Assembly (NCBI RefSeq): GCF_030166555.2
Contig: NZ_CP126461.2
DNA from: Acholeplasma laidlawii_A
GTDB lineage: Bacteria > Bacillota_I > Bacilli_A > Acholeplasmatales > Acholeplasmataceae
Reading direction: 5' to 3' (one strand)
DNA length: 64,000 nucleotides
Every line of letters begins with the position of its first letter. Position 1 is the stretch's first letter. Below the pieces are notes generated by a model that saw only the letters and a list, made by a program, of their open reading frames with translations, was not told the DNA's origin and did no database searches. The translations under genes were made by a program, and so were the position numbers. Positions 1 through 9,600 of this stretch are shown here, one piece after another.

Positions 1-49
1 ATATTTTCAAACTAAAAAATCAAACAAGAAAAAGTAAGTCAAATTTAAA

Positions 50-105
50 GGCACTGTCATTGGTTAAGGTAAATATCATTATTTACGCCAAACAGTCCCT
101 TTTTT
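50..105 (+). terminator. Rho-independent terminator of an upstream gene
   Basis: Outer arms at 50-57 and 92-99 pair with one mismatch, an inner GTAAAT/ATTTAC stem closes the top, and a run of six T follows at 100-105. It would end transcription of a gene lying before the window. Confidence 0.55.
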
Positions 106-128
106 CATGAATATACAATAAAAACTGT

Positions 129-134
129 TACAAT
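129..134 (+). promoter_or_regulatory. Extended -10 box before the methyltransferase gene
   Basis: TACAAT preceded by TGT makes an extended -10 element 50 bases before the start codon. No good -35 box is visible 17 bases upstream, as expected for extended -10 promoters. Confidence 0.35.
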
Positions 135-183
135 ATAAGTAAACTAGAGATGTAAAGCCATCCCTAGATTTTAAGGAGCACAT

Positions 184-1566
184 ATGATTAACGAACAAAT
201 CAAAATAAATGATCTTATAGAATTAGAAATTAAAAAACTAGGTATCAACGGGGAAGGTATTGGGTATCACCATAAACTTGCTGTTTTTGTTGATAATGCA
301 TTACCTGGTGAAATAATTACAGCAAAAGTAACTGAAATATTTCCTAACCGCTTATTAGCAGAAATTGAAAAAATTAAAGTTAAAAGCCCAGATAGACTTG
401 AAGTGATGTTTCCAGAGTATGAACTATGTGGTGCATATGGTATGCAACATGTGACGTACGAAAAGTCACTACAAATTAAACGTGATATTTTAATTAACGC
501 CTTAAATAGATATGTAGATAAAAAAATAGTCTATTCTAAAATTAAACAAACAATAGGTATGAATGAACCACTAGGTTATAGAAACAAGGTATCTTTACCT
601 GTAAGAAAGCTGGAAGGTAAGAATAAATTTGGATTATATGCTAAGGGTGGTAATGAATTTATTCCAGTAAATGATACACCAGTGCATCATCCTAGAATCA
701 ATGAAATCATTCAAATTGTTGAATCATTAATGGATCAACATAAATTTCATGCTTATATCCAAAAAGATAAAAGTGGCTACATGAAGTCCATGGTTATTAG
801 AAGATCATATACGACAGGTGAAGTTCAAGTTTCTTTCTTACTCATGAAAAAATTTGAAGGCATTGCTAAGTTTACTGAGGCACTTGTTGCACAATGTCCA
901 GAGATTGTAAGTGTATTTGCATTCTATACAGATAAATATAAAGAACAAATATTCTTTACAAGTGATTATGAAAACCTATTTGGTAAAGCAACTATTAATG
1001 AAAAAATAAATAATCAAACATTCTCATTGTATCCTGAAGCTTTCTTTCAATTAAATACTGTGATGGCGGATAACTTCTATAATAAAATGAGAGAACTAGC
1101 TAACCTACAACCTACAGATGTGGTCATAGATGCTTATGCCGGTTCTGCACCAATTAGTCATTATATTGCCAAAGATGTCAAAAAAGTTTATGCAATAGAA
1201 ATTGATCAAAGAAGTGTTCAAAGTGCTATATTATCTTTAAAGCGAAATAACATTAAAAATGTAACCGTCATTCAATCTGACTTTAAGAAAGCCTTAAAGA
1301 ATCTTGAAGTGGATACGATTGATGCAATGTTCTTTGACCCACCTAGAACTGGCCTAGGTTACGATGCAATTAAACAAATACTAAAATACAAGCCAAAGAA
1401 ACTGATTTATGGATCATGTAATCCTTCGACTTTAGCTAAAGACTTAGAAGATTTATTAAAAACTTATGAGCTTAAGAGTTTGATTCCTATGGATATGTTT
1501 CCTCATACACCATTGGTAGAAAGTGTTTCTTTACTTGAGTTAAGAACAGATTTAGAAACTGTTTAA
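184..1566 (+). CDS. RlmD/RlmCD-type 23S rRNA (uracil-5-)-methyltransferase
   Basis: SAM-dependent methylation of uracil C5 in 23S rRNA is the expected role (RlmD/RlmCD/TrmA family). An N-terminal TRAM-like segment (about residues 5-62) is followed by the methyltransferase fold with a SAM loop (DAYAGSAP, about 317-324), DPPR at 385-388 and the nucleophile Cys412 in SCNP. E. coli RlmD holds a 4Fe-4S cluster with four cysteines; here only Cys82 of that group remains (CGAYGMQH), so the cluster is probably absent. An SD-like AAGGAG precedes ATG 184. Single gene with its own terminator. The exact target base (U747, U1939 or both) cannot be read from sequence. Confidence 0.85.
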   Translation: MINEQIKINDLIELEIKKLGINGEGIGYHHKLAVFVDNALPGEIITAKVTEIFPNRLLAEIEKIKVKSPDRLEVMFPEYELCGAYGMQHVTYEKSLQIKRDILINALNRYVDKKIVYSKIKQTIGMNEPLGYRNKVSLPVRKLEGKNKFGLYAKGGNEFIPVNDTPVHHPRINEIIQIVESLMDQHKFHAYIQKDKSGYMKSMVIRRSYTTGEVQVSFLLMKKFEGIAKFTEALVAQCPEIVSVFAFYTDKYKEQIFFTSDYENLFGKATINEKINNQTFSLYPEAFFQLNTVMADNFYNKMRELANLQPTDVVIDAYAGSAPISHYIAKDVKKVYAIEIDQRSVQSAILSLKRNNIKNVTVIQSDFKKALKNLEVDTIDAMFFDPPRTGLGYDAIKQILKYKPKKLIYGSCNPSTLAKDLEDLLKTYELKSLIPMDMFPHTPLVESVSLLELRTDLETV

Positions 1567-1586
1567 AAATATATAACTATAAAAAT

Positions 1587-1632
1587 AGAGATACATACCA
1601 GATAAAGTACTGGATTAATGTATCTCTTTTTT
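1587..1632 (+). terminator. Terminator after the rRNA methyltransferase gene
   Basis: AGAGATACAT (1587-1596) pairs with ATGTATCTCT (1618-1627), with a nested CCAG/CTGG stem, followed by TTTTTT. Confidence 0.8.
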
Positions 1633-1679
1633 AATAGATGATAAAAATATATATGATAGTATGAGTTTATTTTTAGTTT

Positions 1680-2205
1680 TTAGAATATACCTGATGATTT
1701 TTGACCTGTAACCTTTTCATATAAAAGTTCACTTAATAGTATGAACTGAGAAGGTACATAATGAATTGGCATTTTAAATTGATAAAATTCATCCATGTAG
1801 TAGATTTGAATATTTATTCCAAGATCCCCTGGTAATTGAGGTACATCTTCAACGGGTATCGTAAATGATACATGTTCATTTTTATATGTTCCTTCATAGT
1901 TAAAACCTTTTATGGAAAGAGATAATGTACCCGCTCCAAGTGGCTTGATAAATTTACCTTCATAGCTTTCTATGACAGTAGTACTTGATAAACTGTAGTT
2001 TAGGTCTAATTGAAGTTGTTCTAAGAATAAGTCTTTTTGATTCTGGTAAACATCGTGAACGGTTTTACCATCTAATAGACCATAATAGTCATAACTTCTT
2101 GTATGTAAACAATTTGGATAAATAAGTTGATAATCTTAAAAGAACCACCGCCTAAAATATCTGCAGTAGCAAAAGCTATTTTTTACTAAAAGTTTTCTTC
2201 TTCAT
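1680..2205 (-). pseudogene. Decayed gene, possibly a transporter start joined to an unrelated C-terminal part
   Basis: ATG at 2205 has a good SD (AAAGGAT), but after nine codons (MKKKTFSKK) a stop appears. Shifting frame gives a stretch containing ATADILGGGSF and a further shift gives about 140 codons to a TAA at 1680-1682. At least two frameshifts are therefore needed to read through. The first 30 or so residues look to me like the amino end of a GPH-family (MelB-like) sugar symporter; the remaining part, with motifs such as KPLGAGTLSLSIKGF, is not recognised. An internal deletion that fused two neighbouring genes is one explanation. An extended -10 (TATAAT, 2247-2252 on this strand) survives upstream. 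Confidence 0.65.
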
Positions 2206-2354
2206 GTTGTGATATCCTTTAAATATAGTTTTTAAATGTTGCAAATATTATAGCATGAACAAGTCTTAATTCATATCATAGAAGCTAGTTGAAGGTAAAT
2301 TTAATGAAAGTCCGATAATTTATCAATATGAAAGTTAAATGATTACATGGGATA

Positions 2355-2390
2355 TGAAAAAAATCACTGATTAAAGTGATTTTTATTTTG
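2355..2390 (-). terminator. Terminator overlapping the stop of the MFS gene
   Basis: On the reverse strand AAAATCACT pairs with AGTGATTTT around a short loop containing the TGA stop (2364-2366), followed by T residues. Confidence 0.7.
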
Positions 2391-3566
2391 ATGTGCAGAC
2401 TTAATTTTGATGAATAAAATATACAATATAGATGCTATAGAAATACACATAATAGGTATAAAAATAACACCCAAACTTACCGATGAATCAATTAATATAC
2501 TAGTGTATAAATTTCCTATAACAGCAGCTAGCCCATAACTTAGATACATATATCCATACGTTCTATTAAAGTTATTTTTACCAAATAGATCTTTTGTAAT
2601 AATTGGCATTAAAGCTAACCATCCACCTACAGTACCCCAACTAAGTGTAATCGTTAAGATAAATAACCATAGACTTGAAGGGTTTAAGAAAATATAGGTG
2701 ATTGAAACAAATAAAGTGATTAATGAAATAAGTATAACAGATACTTTTAATTTTAACTTGTCATAAAAAAATCCGAATAAGGGTCTAAATAACCCGTTTG
2801 CGAGCGCGAATAAACTCATATAGATAGTAATCGTAGTAACGTCTAAATCATAGTAATCTGTACCAATATAAACTGTTAATCCAATCATAGATAAACTAAA
2901 CATGATACCTAAAGTAAACAAGATGAAAAAAATGGTAAAAGTTAATTTTGATGCGTGAACTTTTTCTTTCTTATTTTTGACATAGAGTTTTGATAAATCC
3001 AATTTTCTTATAAGTAACCATACAAAGATGGATAGAAGTATGGTAGATGCAATGCCAAAATATAGTAAAGTATTTTGAAACCCAACAGCATTAAAACTTG
3101 ACTGTAAAACAGGTGCAACAATTACAGTGGATAAACCAAAACCGGCAATTGTTAAACCCACGGCTAGCCCCTGATTTTTTTCATAGACTGTTTGAATAAT
3201 TTGAACAGGTATACCATAGATTATACCAACCCCGATGCCGATAAAGACACCATGACCTAAAGTAAATATGAGGTAATTCGTTGCATAAGCAGCAATCATA
3301 TAACCAATACCGATTGATATAATACCAAGAATTGAACACTTGTAAAAATTAGATTTTTTCATTAATCTACCACTTAACATCACCATAAAGGCAAAGACTG
3401 CAAGTGATGTTAAATAGGGTATTGAACTTTGGGTATGTGTTAACCCGAGTTCGTTTTCTAGTTGTAATCTAATAACACTGTAGGCGTATACTACACCTAT
3501 AATAAGTTCAATAATAATCCCACTAATTAAAACGGTGAGTTGTTGTTTTTTGTTTAAGGACTGCAT
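2364..3566 (-). CDS. MFS transporter, OFA (oxalate/formate antiporter-like) family
   Basis: Cytoplasmic-membrane secondary transporter of 400 residues with about 12 hydrophobic segments in two six-helix halves. The amino end (GVVYAYSVIRLQLENELG, about residues 24-41) is typical of the OFA/MCT-like group: a YAYSV helix followed by an acidic, Gly-containing loop. OFA members move small organic anions or monocarboxylates, but no substrate can be assigned here. ATG 3566 lacks a clear SD. The gene is divergent from glgA, sharing a 222-base intergenic region, and ends at its own terminator. Nothing indicates that it belongs with the glycogen genes. Confidence 0.8.
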   Translation of the reverse strand: MQSLNKKQQLTVLISGIIIELIIGVVYAYSVIRLQLENELGLTHTQSSIPYLTSLAVFAFMVMLSGRLMKKSNFYKCSILGIISIGIGYMIAAYATNYLIFTLGHGVFIGIGVGIIYGIPVQIIQTVYEKNQGLAVGLTIAGFGLSTVIVAPVLQSSFNAVGFQNTLLYFGIASTILLSIFVWLLIRKLDLSKLYVKNKKEKVHASKLTFTIFFILFTLGIMFSLSMIGLTVYIGTDYYDLDVTTITIYMSLFALANGLFRPLFGFFYDKLKLKVSVILISLITLFVSITYIFLNPSSLWLFILTITLSWGTVGGWLALMPIITKDLFGKNNFNRTYGYMYLSYGLAAVIGNLYTSILIDSSVSLGVIFIPIMCISIASILYILFIKIKSAHQNKNHFNQ

Positions 3567-3597
3567 AAATTATGTCAACTTTTCATCATGATAGATT

Positions 3598-3614
3598 TCG
3601 CTTATAAAAAGCGA
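3598..3614. repeat. Inverted repeat upstream of the OFA transporter gene
   Basis: TCGCTT-ATAAA-AAGCGA is a perfect 6-bp inverted repeat. On the reverse strand it lies just downstream of a plausible TTGATT-N18-TATGCT promoter, so it could be an operator or a 5' leader hairpin of the transporter gene. Confidence 0.4.
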
Positions 3615-3714
3615 TATGATAAGCATACCAAATTTAAATAGATAAAATCAACAAATATGATTTGAATATCAAACAATATATAGGTGATTGATAATAACCT
3701 AAGAATGAATTTCA

Positions 3715-3743
3715 TTGATAAAACCGGTACCATAAGGTATAAT
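3715..3743 (+). promoter_or_regulatory. glgA promoter with LacI/cre-type operator in the spacer
   Basis: TTGATA (3715-3720), a 17-base spacer and TATAAT (3738-3743) form a near-consensus sigma-A promoter. Positions 3718-3732 (ATAAAACCGGTACCA) match the cre/LacI-type consensus WTGNAANCGNWNNCW with one mismatch and cover the spacer, where a bound repressor would block RNA polymerase. CcpA or the LacI-family protein encoded at 25208-26179 are the obvious candidates. Confidence 0.7.
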
Positions 3744-3772
3744 TTAATTAAATAGAGATAAGTATCTATAAG

Positions 3773-3788
3773 AAAGGAATTCTCCTTT
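3773..3788 (+). promoter_or_regulatory. glgA Shine-Dalgarno in a small hairpin
   Basis: The SD core AAAGGA (3773-3778) pairs exactly with TCCTTT (3783-3788) across the loop ATTC, directly before ATG 3789. In RNA this would mask the ribosome-binding site. Confidence 0.55.
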
Positions 3789-5225
3789 ATGAAAATTTTG
3801 TTTTGTAGTTCAGAGGCTTTCCCTTTTAGTAAAACTGGTGGATTAGCTGATATGGCTTATTTTTTGCCTAAATCTATTAATGTATTAGAGCATGATATTG
3901 TTGTCATCACACCTTTCTATGAAGGTATTAAAAAACACCATGAAGCAATGACTTATCTAGGAACTAAGACTATTTATATGGGACATGGGGAAGTTATAGT
4001 TAATTACTATAAATTAGTATATGACAGTATCACCTATATTTTTGTTCAAAATATGCACTATTTTGAAAGAGAAAGGTTATATGGTTACCATGATGATGCT
4101 GAAAGATTTGCAGCATTTAGTTATGCTATTTTAGAGAGTTTAGATATCATAGGGTTTTATCCGGATATTATGCATATCAATGACTGGCAAACCTCTATGA
4201 TTCCATATTTGCTAGACAAACACTACAGACATCAAAGTTTTAACTATTTTAGAATACATACATTGCTAACGATACACAATTTACAATATCAAGGGGATTT
4301 TGATAAAGATGTAGCCAAATTCTTTAACACAGATTTTGATTACACCTATATTCATTTTGACAGGGTTAATTACCTTAAGGCAGGTATTGAACGCGCCTCT
4401 AAAATAAATACAGTATCACCAACATATAGTAAAGAAGTGATGACCAGGGAATATGGATTTAGTTTAGATGGTTCGCTTCAAAATAGAATAAATGATTTTT
4501 CAGGTATTTTAAATGGTATTGATGATGCGAACACTTTTAATCCGGAGACAGATAAATACTTGATCAAAACTTATGGTGTAAGAAACCGTAAATCAGGCAA
4601 GCACCTAAATAAGCAGTTTTTACTGGAACATTTTGGTTTAGATAAAAGCCTAGACGAACCACTGATTGCCTATGTAGGAAGACTTGCTGATCAAAAGGGA
4701 CTTGGACTTATGGAATACTGTTTAGAGGAAGTAATCCGATATAGTAATGCTAAGTTCATCTTAATGGGTTCAGGTGATAAAGCATATGAAGACTACTTTA
4801 GATACTTAACTTATAAATACCCAACTAAAGTTGGTAATTATATAGGATTTAATGAAAAAATAGCACACATTATCTATGCGGCTAGTGACATGTTTATGAT
4901 GCCTTCAAGATTTGAACCATGTGGTTTAGGTCAAATGATAGCAATGAAGTATGGATCACTACCTATCGTTCGAGAAACTGGTGGATTAAAGGACAGTGTA
5001 ATACCTTATAACAAATACACACAAGAAGGTACAGGTTTTAGTTTTAAGAATTATGATTCTTATGATTTAAAAGATAAGTTATTTGAAGCAGTTAATCTAT
5101 TTAATGAAGATAAAGATACATGGCAGATTTTAGTCAAACAAGCAATGAAAAGTGATTTTGGTTTAAATCAAATGGCCAGAGCATACGAGAAATTATATAA
5201 AAACATAATAGGGGAAAAAATATAA
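3789..5225 (+). CDS. glgA: Glycogen synthase (ADP-glucose type, GT5)
   Basis: Transfers glucose from ADP-glucose to the non-reducing end of alpha-1,4-glucan in the cytoplasm. The GT-B fold signature KTGGL is at residues 15-19, HINDWQT follows near 128, and the C-terminal donor site has EPCGLGQ near 375 and RETGGL near 398. Length (478 aa) is typical for bacterial GlgA. First gene of a glgA-glgC pair: its TAA overlaps the ATG of glgC by one base (TAATG), suggesting translational coupling. Likely regulated through the operator-containing promoter and the SD hairpin just upstream. Confidence 0.96.
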   Translation: MKILFCSSEAFPFSKTGGLADMAYFLPKSINVLEHDIVVITPFYEGIKKHHEAMTYLGTKTIYMGHGEVIVNYYKLVYDSITYIFVQNMHYFERERLYGYHDDAERFAAFSYAILESLDIIGFYPDIMHINDWQTSMIPYLLDKHYRHQSFNYFRIHTLLTIHNLQYQGDFDKDVAKFFNTDFDYTYIHFDRVNYLKAGIERASKINTVSPTYSKEVMTREYGFSLDGSLQNRINDFSGILNGIDDANTFNPETDKYLIKTYGVRNRKSGKHLNKQFLLEHFGLDKSLDEPLIAYVGRLADQKGLGLMEYCLEEVIRYSNAKFILMGSGDKAYEDYFRYLTYKYPTKVGNYIGFNEKIAHIIYAASDMFMMPSRFEPCGLGQMIAMKYGSLPIVRETGGLKDSVIPYNKYTQEGTGFSFKNYDSYDLKDKLFEAVNLFNEDKDTWQILVKQAMKSDFGLNQMARAYEKLYKNIIGEKI

Positions 5226-6451
5226 TGGAAACACTAGCACTCATACTAGCTGGCGGTAAAGGTACCAGATTAGATGTCTTATCAGAAAAAAGAAGTAAAC
5301 CGGCAATGCCTTTTGCAGGAAAATTTAGAATTATTGATTTTACGTTATCGAATTGTGTACAATCAGGTATTTATGATATCGCAATTTTAACTCAATATTT
5401 ACCACTTTCACTTAATAAACACATCGGTAGCGGAAAACCTTGGGACTTAGATAGAAGAGATTCATCCGTAACACTTTTACAACCACACACCAATTGGTAT
5501 ATGGGTACAGCGGATGCTGTATTAAAAAACTTAGAATATTTATCGAGAAAAAATCCAAAGTATGTACTTATTTTATCTGGGGATCATATCTATAAGATGG
5601 ATTATAGAAAAATGATACAAACCCATAAGGAAAAAGGTGCACTACTTACGATTGCAACTCAAAGAGTAAAGCCAGAAGAAGTATCTAGATTTGGTATTAT
5701 GTCAATTAACTCAAATAATGAGATTATTGAGTTTGAAGAAAAACCAAAAGTATCCGACTCAAATCTAGCATCCATGGGTATTTATCTATTTGACTTTAAA
5801 CTGCTTAAGAAAGTACTTGAAGAAACTATAGCAGAAAACCTAGATTTTGGTAAACACGTAATTCCTAAGTTGATTAAAACAACTCAAGCAAGTGTGTATG
5901 CACATGAGTTTAATGACTACTGGATGGATGTGGGTACATTAGATGCCTATTTAGACGCCAATTTAGCTATGGGACAAACTTATACTGAACTTGATTTGTA
6001 TGATCCAACTTGGAAAGTATATACAAAAAGTGAGGACCTTCCACCGGTTAAAGCAGGTAGTAAAGCTATCATTCAAGATAGCTTAGTATCAAATGGGTGT
6101 ATCATCGAGGGTACTGTCATCAATTCAGTATTAAGTCCAGGGGTACGTGTTGGTAAGGGTAGTATTGTTAAAGATAGTGTCATTTTAAATGACACAATCA
6201 TCGGTAATGATGTTAAAATTACTCAGTCAATCATCGATAAAGAGGTCATTATTGGTGGCCACACTGAAATTGGTTTTGTTGATGATATGACACCAAATAA
6301 AGAAAAACCTGATGTTTTACATACAGGTATTACAGTTGTTGAAAAACAATCTGTTATACCAGGTCATATGAAAATTGGTAAAAACGTACGTATTTTCAAA
6401 ACTGCCACATTTGATAGAAAAGTCATTGAATCTGGTGAAACTATAAGATAA
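5225..6451 (+). CDS. glgC: Glucose-1-phosphate adenylyltransferase
   Basis: Makes ADP-glucose and pyrophosphate from ATP and glucose-1-phosphate, the committed step of glycogen synthesis. The pyrophosphorylase signature LAGGKGTRL is at residues 8-16, with RSKPAMPFAGK just after and the sugar-phosphate site EEKP near 172. The C-terminal third has left-handed beta-helix hexapeptide repeats (about 285-395). No glgD partner lies next to it, so the enzyme is probably a homotetramer. Overlaps glgA by one base and is followed by a strong terminator, so the operon is glgAC; branching enzyme and phosphorylase lie about 15 kb away. Confidence 0.96.
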   Translation: METLALILAGGKGTRLDVLSEKRSKPAMPFAGKFRIIDFTLSNCVQSGIYDIAILTQYLPLSLNKHIGSGKPWDLDRRDSSVTLLQPHTNWYMGTADAVLKNLEYLSRKNPKYVLILSGDHIYKMDYRKMIQTHKEKGALLTIATQRVKPEEVSRFGIMSINSNNEIIEFEEKPKVSDSNLASMGIYLFDFKLLKKVLEETIAENLDFGKHVIPKLIKTTQASVYAHEFNDYWMDVGTLDAYLDANLAMGQTYTELDLYDPTWKVYTKSEDLPPVKAGSKAIIQDSLVSNGCIIEGTVINSVLSPGVRVGKGSIVKDSVILNDTIIGNDVKITQSIIDKEVIIGGHTEIGFVDDMTPNKEKPDVLHTGITVVEKQSVIPGHMKIGKNVRIFKTATFDRKVIESGETIR

Positions 6452-6458
6452 CCATAAT

Positions 6459-6507
6459 AAAACTAGTCTGTGTAGTTGTTATTTCTACAAAGGACTAGTT
6501 TTTTTTA
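6459..6507 (+). terminator. Terminator of the glgAC operon
   Basis: AAAACTAGTC at 6459-6468 pairs with GACTAGTTTT, followed by a T run through 6506. Confidence 0.85.
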
Positions 6508-6602
6508 TGTTAAAATATAAAATTTTAACTATAATTATATTTTCACGAAACTTTCAATTTTTTCAAGTATGTGAAAAAAATATACAGAGTGAGATATAAA
6601 GT

Positions 6603-6641
6603 AGTAAAGCGTTTTCATAAACCAGTTAATTATAATATAAT
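6603..6641 (+). promoter_or_regulatory. Putative promoter and operator-like site of the giant lipoprotein gene
   Basis: Overlapping TATAAT boxes at 6631-6636 and 6636-6641 lie about 45 bases before the start; TTTTCA at 6612-6617 is a weak -35 at 18-base spacing from the second. AAAGCGTTTTCA (6606-6617) resembles one and a half arms of a LacI-type operator, but its left arm is degenerate. The rest of 6508-6602 shows nothing supportable. Confidence 0.4.
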
Positions 6642-6682
6642 GACCAGTGTAGAAGCATTTTATACAAAATAAAGGAGGATAT

Positions 6683-9600
6683 ATGAAAAGAAGATTATTA
6701 GTATTATTCATGGCAATTTTATCTTTTATCTTGGTTTCTTGTACAGAAATCGATGAAGCAAGTTTTAGCTTGAAAGATTCTGAAGTAACCATAAAAGTGG
6801 GTGATTCATACACTTTAGATCATGAAATAACCCAAGGACTTGAAGTCGAATACACAATGTCAGTAGAAGGTGTTATTTCAATTTCAGGTCAAACAGTTAC
6901 AGCACTTTCTGTAGGGGAAGTAGATGTTACTGCAACTGTTGTAGGTAAAGACTTAAGTGACACTATTAAAATTATAGTTGAAGCAAAAGAAGATCCTGTA
7001 GTAGCGGTTCAATCCGTGGCTATTGCTGGTGATAATGCTGGGTTAGTAGGAGAAACAATTACATTAACAGCAACAGTATTACCACAAAATGCAACCAATA
7101 AGGAAGTTACTTGGAAAACATCAGATACAGAACTTGCTACTGTAGAAAATGGTGTGGTCACATTACTTAAAGCTGGTGTGGTTACAATCACAGCAACATC
7201 AGGTGAAAAATCAGATACACATGAAATTACGATTGCTGATGTAGTAGTTGATGTTGAATCAGTTACTATTGAAGGTCTTAGTGAAGGTGCAGAAGGATCA
7301 ACGATTACACTAACTGTTAGTGTACTACCTGTAGCTGCAACCGATAAAACTGTAACTTGGACAACTTCAAATGCAGAACTTGCAACTGTAGCAAATGGTG
7401 TTGTAACACTTCTAAAAGAAGGTGTTGTAACGATTACTGCAACATCAGGTGAACAATCAGATACACATGAAATTACAATTAATGCACTCGTTGTTAATGT
7501 AGATTCTGTAAGTGTTGGAGGTTTAAATGAAGGCGTTGTTGATGGAGAAATCACATTAACAGCAACAGTATTACCACAAAATGCAACCAATAAGGAAGTT
7601 ACTTGGACAACATCAGATGCAGAACTAGCAACTGTAGTAAATGGTGTTGTAACACTTCTAAAAGAAGGTGTTGTAACGATTACTGCAACAGCAGATGGTA
7701 AAACAGATTCATTTGAAATCACTATCGGACCAAAACCAATTGAACTGGAATCTATTGAAATTACTGGTTCAAGTGCAGGATTTATTGGTGATACAATTAA
7801 CTTAACTGTGACAGCTTTACCAGAAGGTGCTCAACTACCAGTCGTTATATGGTCAGTAAATATTAGTGCTTATGCAACCGTAGAAAATGGCGTAGTTACA
7901 TTACATCGTCAAGGTACTGTTTTAGTCACAGCAACCGTTAACGGAATAAGTGCAACACATGAAATTACAGTTCAAAAGGTAGCTGCACAAATAGGTAGCG
8001 TAAATTATGGAACTATCCAAGATGCGATTACTGCAGCAAGTGATTCAGATACTATCGTAATCTTTGGTGGTACACACAATGAAGTTCTAAACATTACTAA
8101 ATCAAATTTAAACTTCGTACCAAAAGAAAATGAGCAAGTTATTCTAACAAATGTTATTAATTTAACAGGAAATCTAGAAAACATATCATTTACAAACTTA
8201 GAATTTACTTTAGATGCTCAAATCAAGAGTACAGGTACTTTAAAAGGATTTACATTCAAAAATAACTTAGTTTATGATACCAATTTAGCAGGTAGTACAT
8301 ACGCACCTATTAGCCGCATCAATGTCAATGCATTTATCCAATTTTACCGTTTAGCTGGTGCAAACCTATTTGGTGATATCCATATAGAAGATAACGTATT
8401 TACAAATATCAAATCTGATATTATTTCACTAGATCGTACGATGGTAAATGATGAAATCAATATTAAGTACAATGAATTTAGAAACTTTGAAATCAGCGCG
8501 ATTCGTTTCGATGGTGGATATAATAATGGTACTTATAATATCACAAACAACATATTTGAAAATGATGAATTAGGTGCTTATTCAGCAATCACATTTAGAG
8601 CATATGCACCTGAAAGTGGCAATGTTCAAAATATCTATATTGATGATAATACTTTTACAAATATTGGTACATTATCAAAAAATCGTGATGGCGATCAACC
8701 AGGCTCTGGTGTCATTACATTCTCTACATTTAACTCAAATGATACCAATGTATTTGTAAGAAATAACCAGTTTACACATACATTTAATAGTATCCACTTA
8801 AGAGGGGCATTAACCAAATGGTCAGCTACTATAAGTGGTAATACATTTACAGATAGTTTAGGTTACATCTATTTTGATACAACTAAACTTGCAGTATTTG
8901 AAACAAATGAATTTGTGGATGCTTTAGGTGAAGCAGTAGATCTTGCAAGAGTCATAGAAGTTGTAGATCCAGCTTATAAACTTGTTAGAATTGCAGAACC
9001 TGTACTAGAAAGCTTTGAAATAACTGGTTCTAATACTGGACAAGTTAGTGAAGAAATAGCACTCAAATTAGTAGCAACACCACCATATTTTGTATTCTCA
9101 GAAGTTGTTTGGACATCATCAAATGAGGAAGTAGCAACTGTAGTAGACGGTGTTGTTACACTTCTACAAGAAGGTGTTGTAACAATAACCGCAACGTATG
9201 GTGAAATGGTTGAAACTATAGAAATTACGGTTACAGCTAAAATGGCTGCTTATTTAAATGAAGTAGGTTATGTAACCATTCAAGAAGCAATTACTGCAGC
9301 AGTAAGTGGTGATAATATTGAAGTCAATAAGGGGGAGTTTTCTGAAAACTTAAACATTGATAAGCCATTAACACTTTTAGGTTTTGATGGACACCTAACA
9401 ACATTAACTGGTAAGGTGACAATTGCTACGAATATTGAAAACGTAGCAATTGAAGGCTTTAACATGACGGGTAACTTCCAAGTTGTAAGTACAGGTACAT
9501 TAAAAGGCTTCTCATTTAGACATAATCATGTCTTTGATACCAACCTTGTTGCAACTGGATATGCTCCAAATGCTAGAACTAATGTAAATGCAATCATCCA

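Noticed and set aside
6603..6618. Full LacI-type operator before the lipoprotein gene
   Set aside because: Only the right arm fits the consensus; the left arm lacks the TG, so it is kept only as a weak resemblance.
7009..7722. Reverse-strand open frame of 237 codons inside the Ig-like repeats
   Set aside because: It mirrors the repeated forward codons, is Ser/Thr/Val-rich and has no SD; a shadow of the lipoprotein gene.
7000..7740. Tandem repeats resembling a CRISPR array
   Set aside because: Repeats are about 245 bases, code for protein domains in frame and have no unique spacers; no cas genes.
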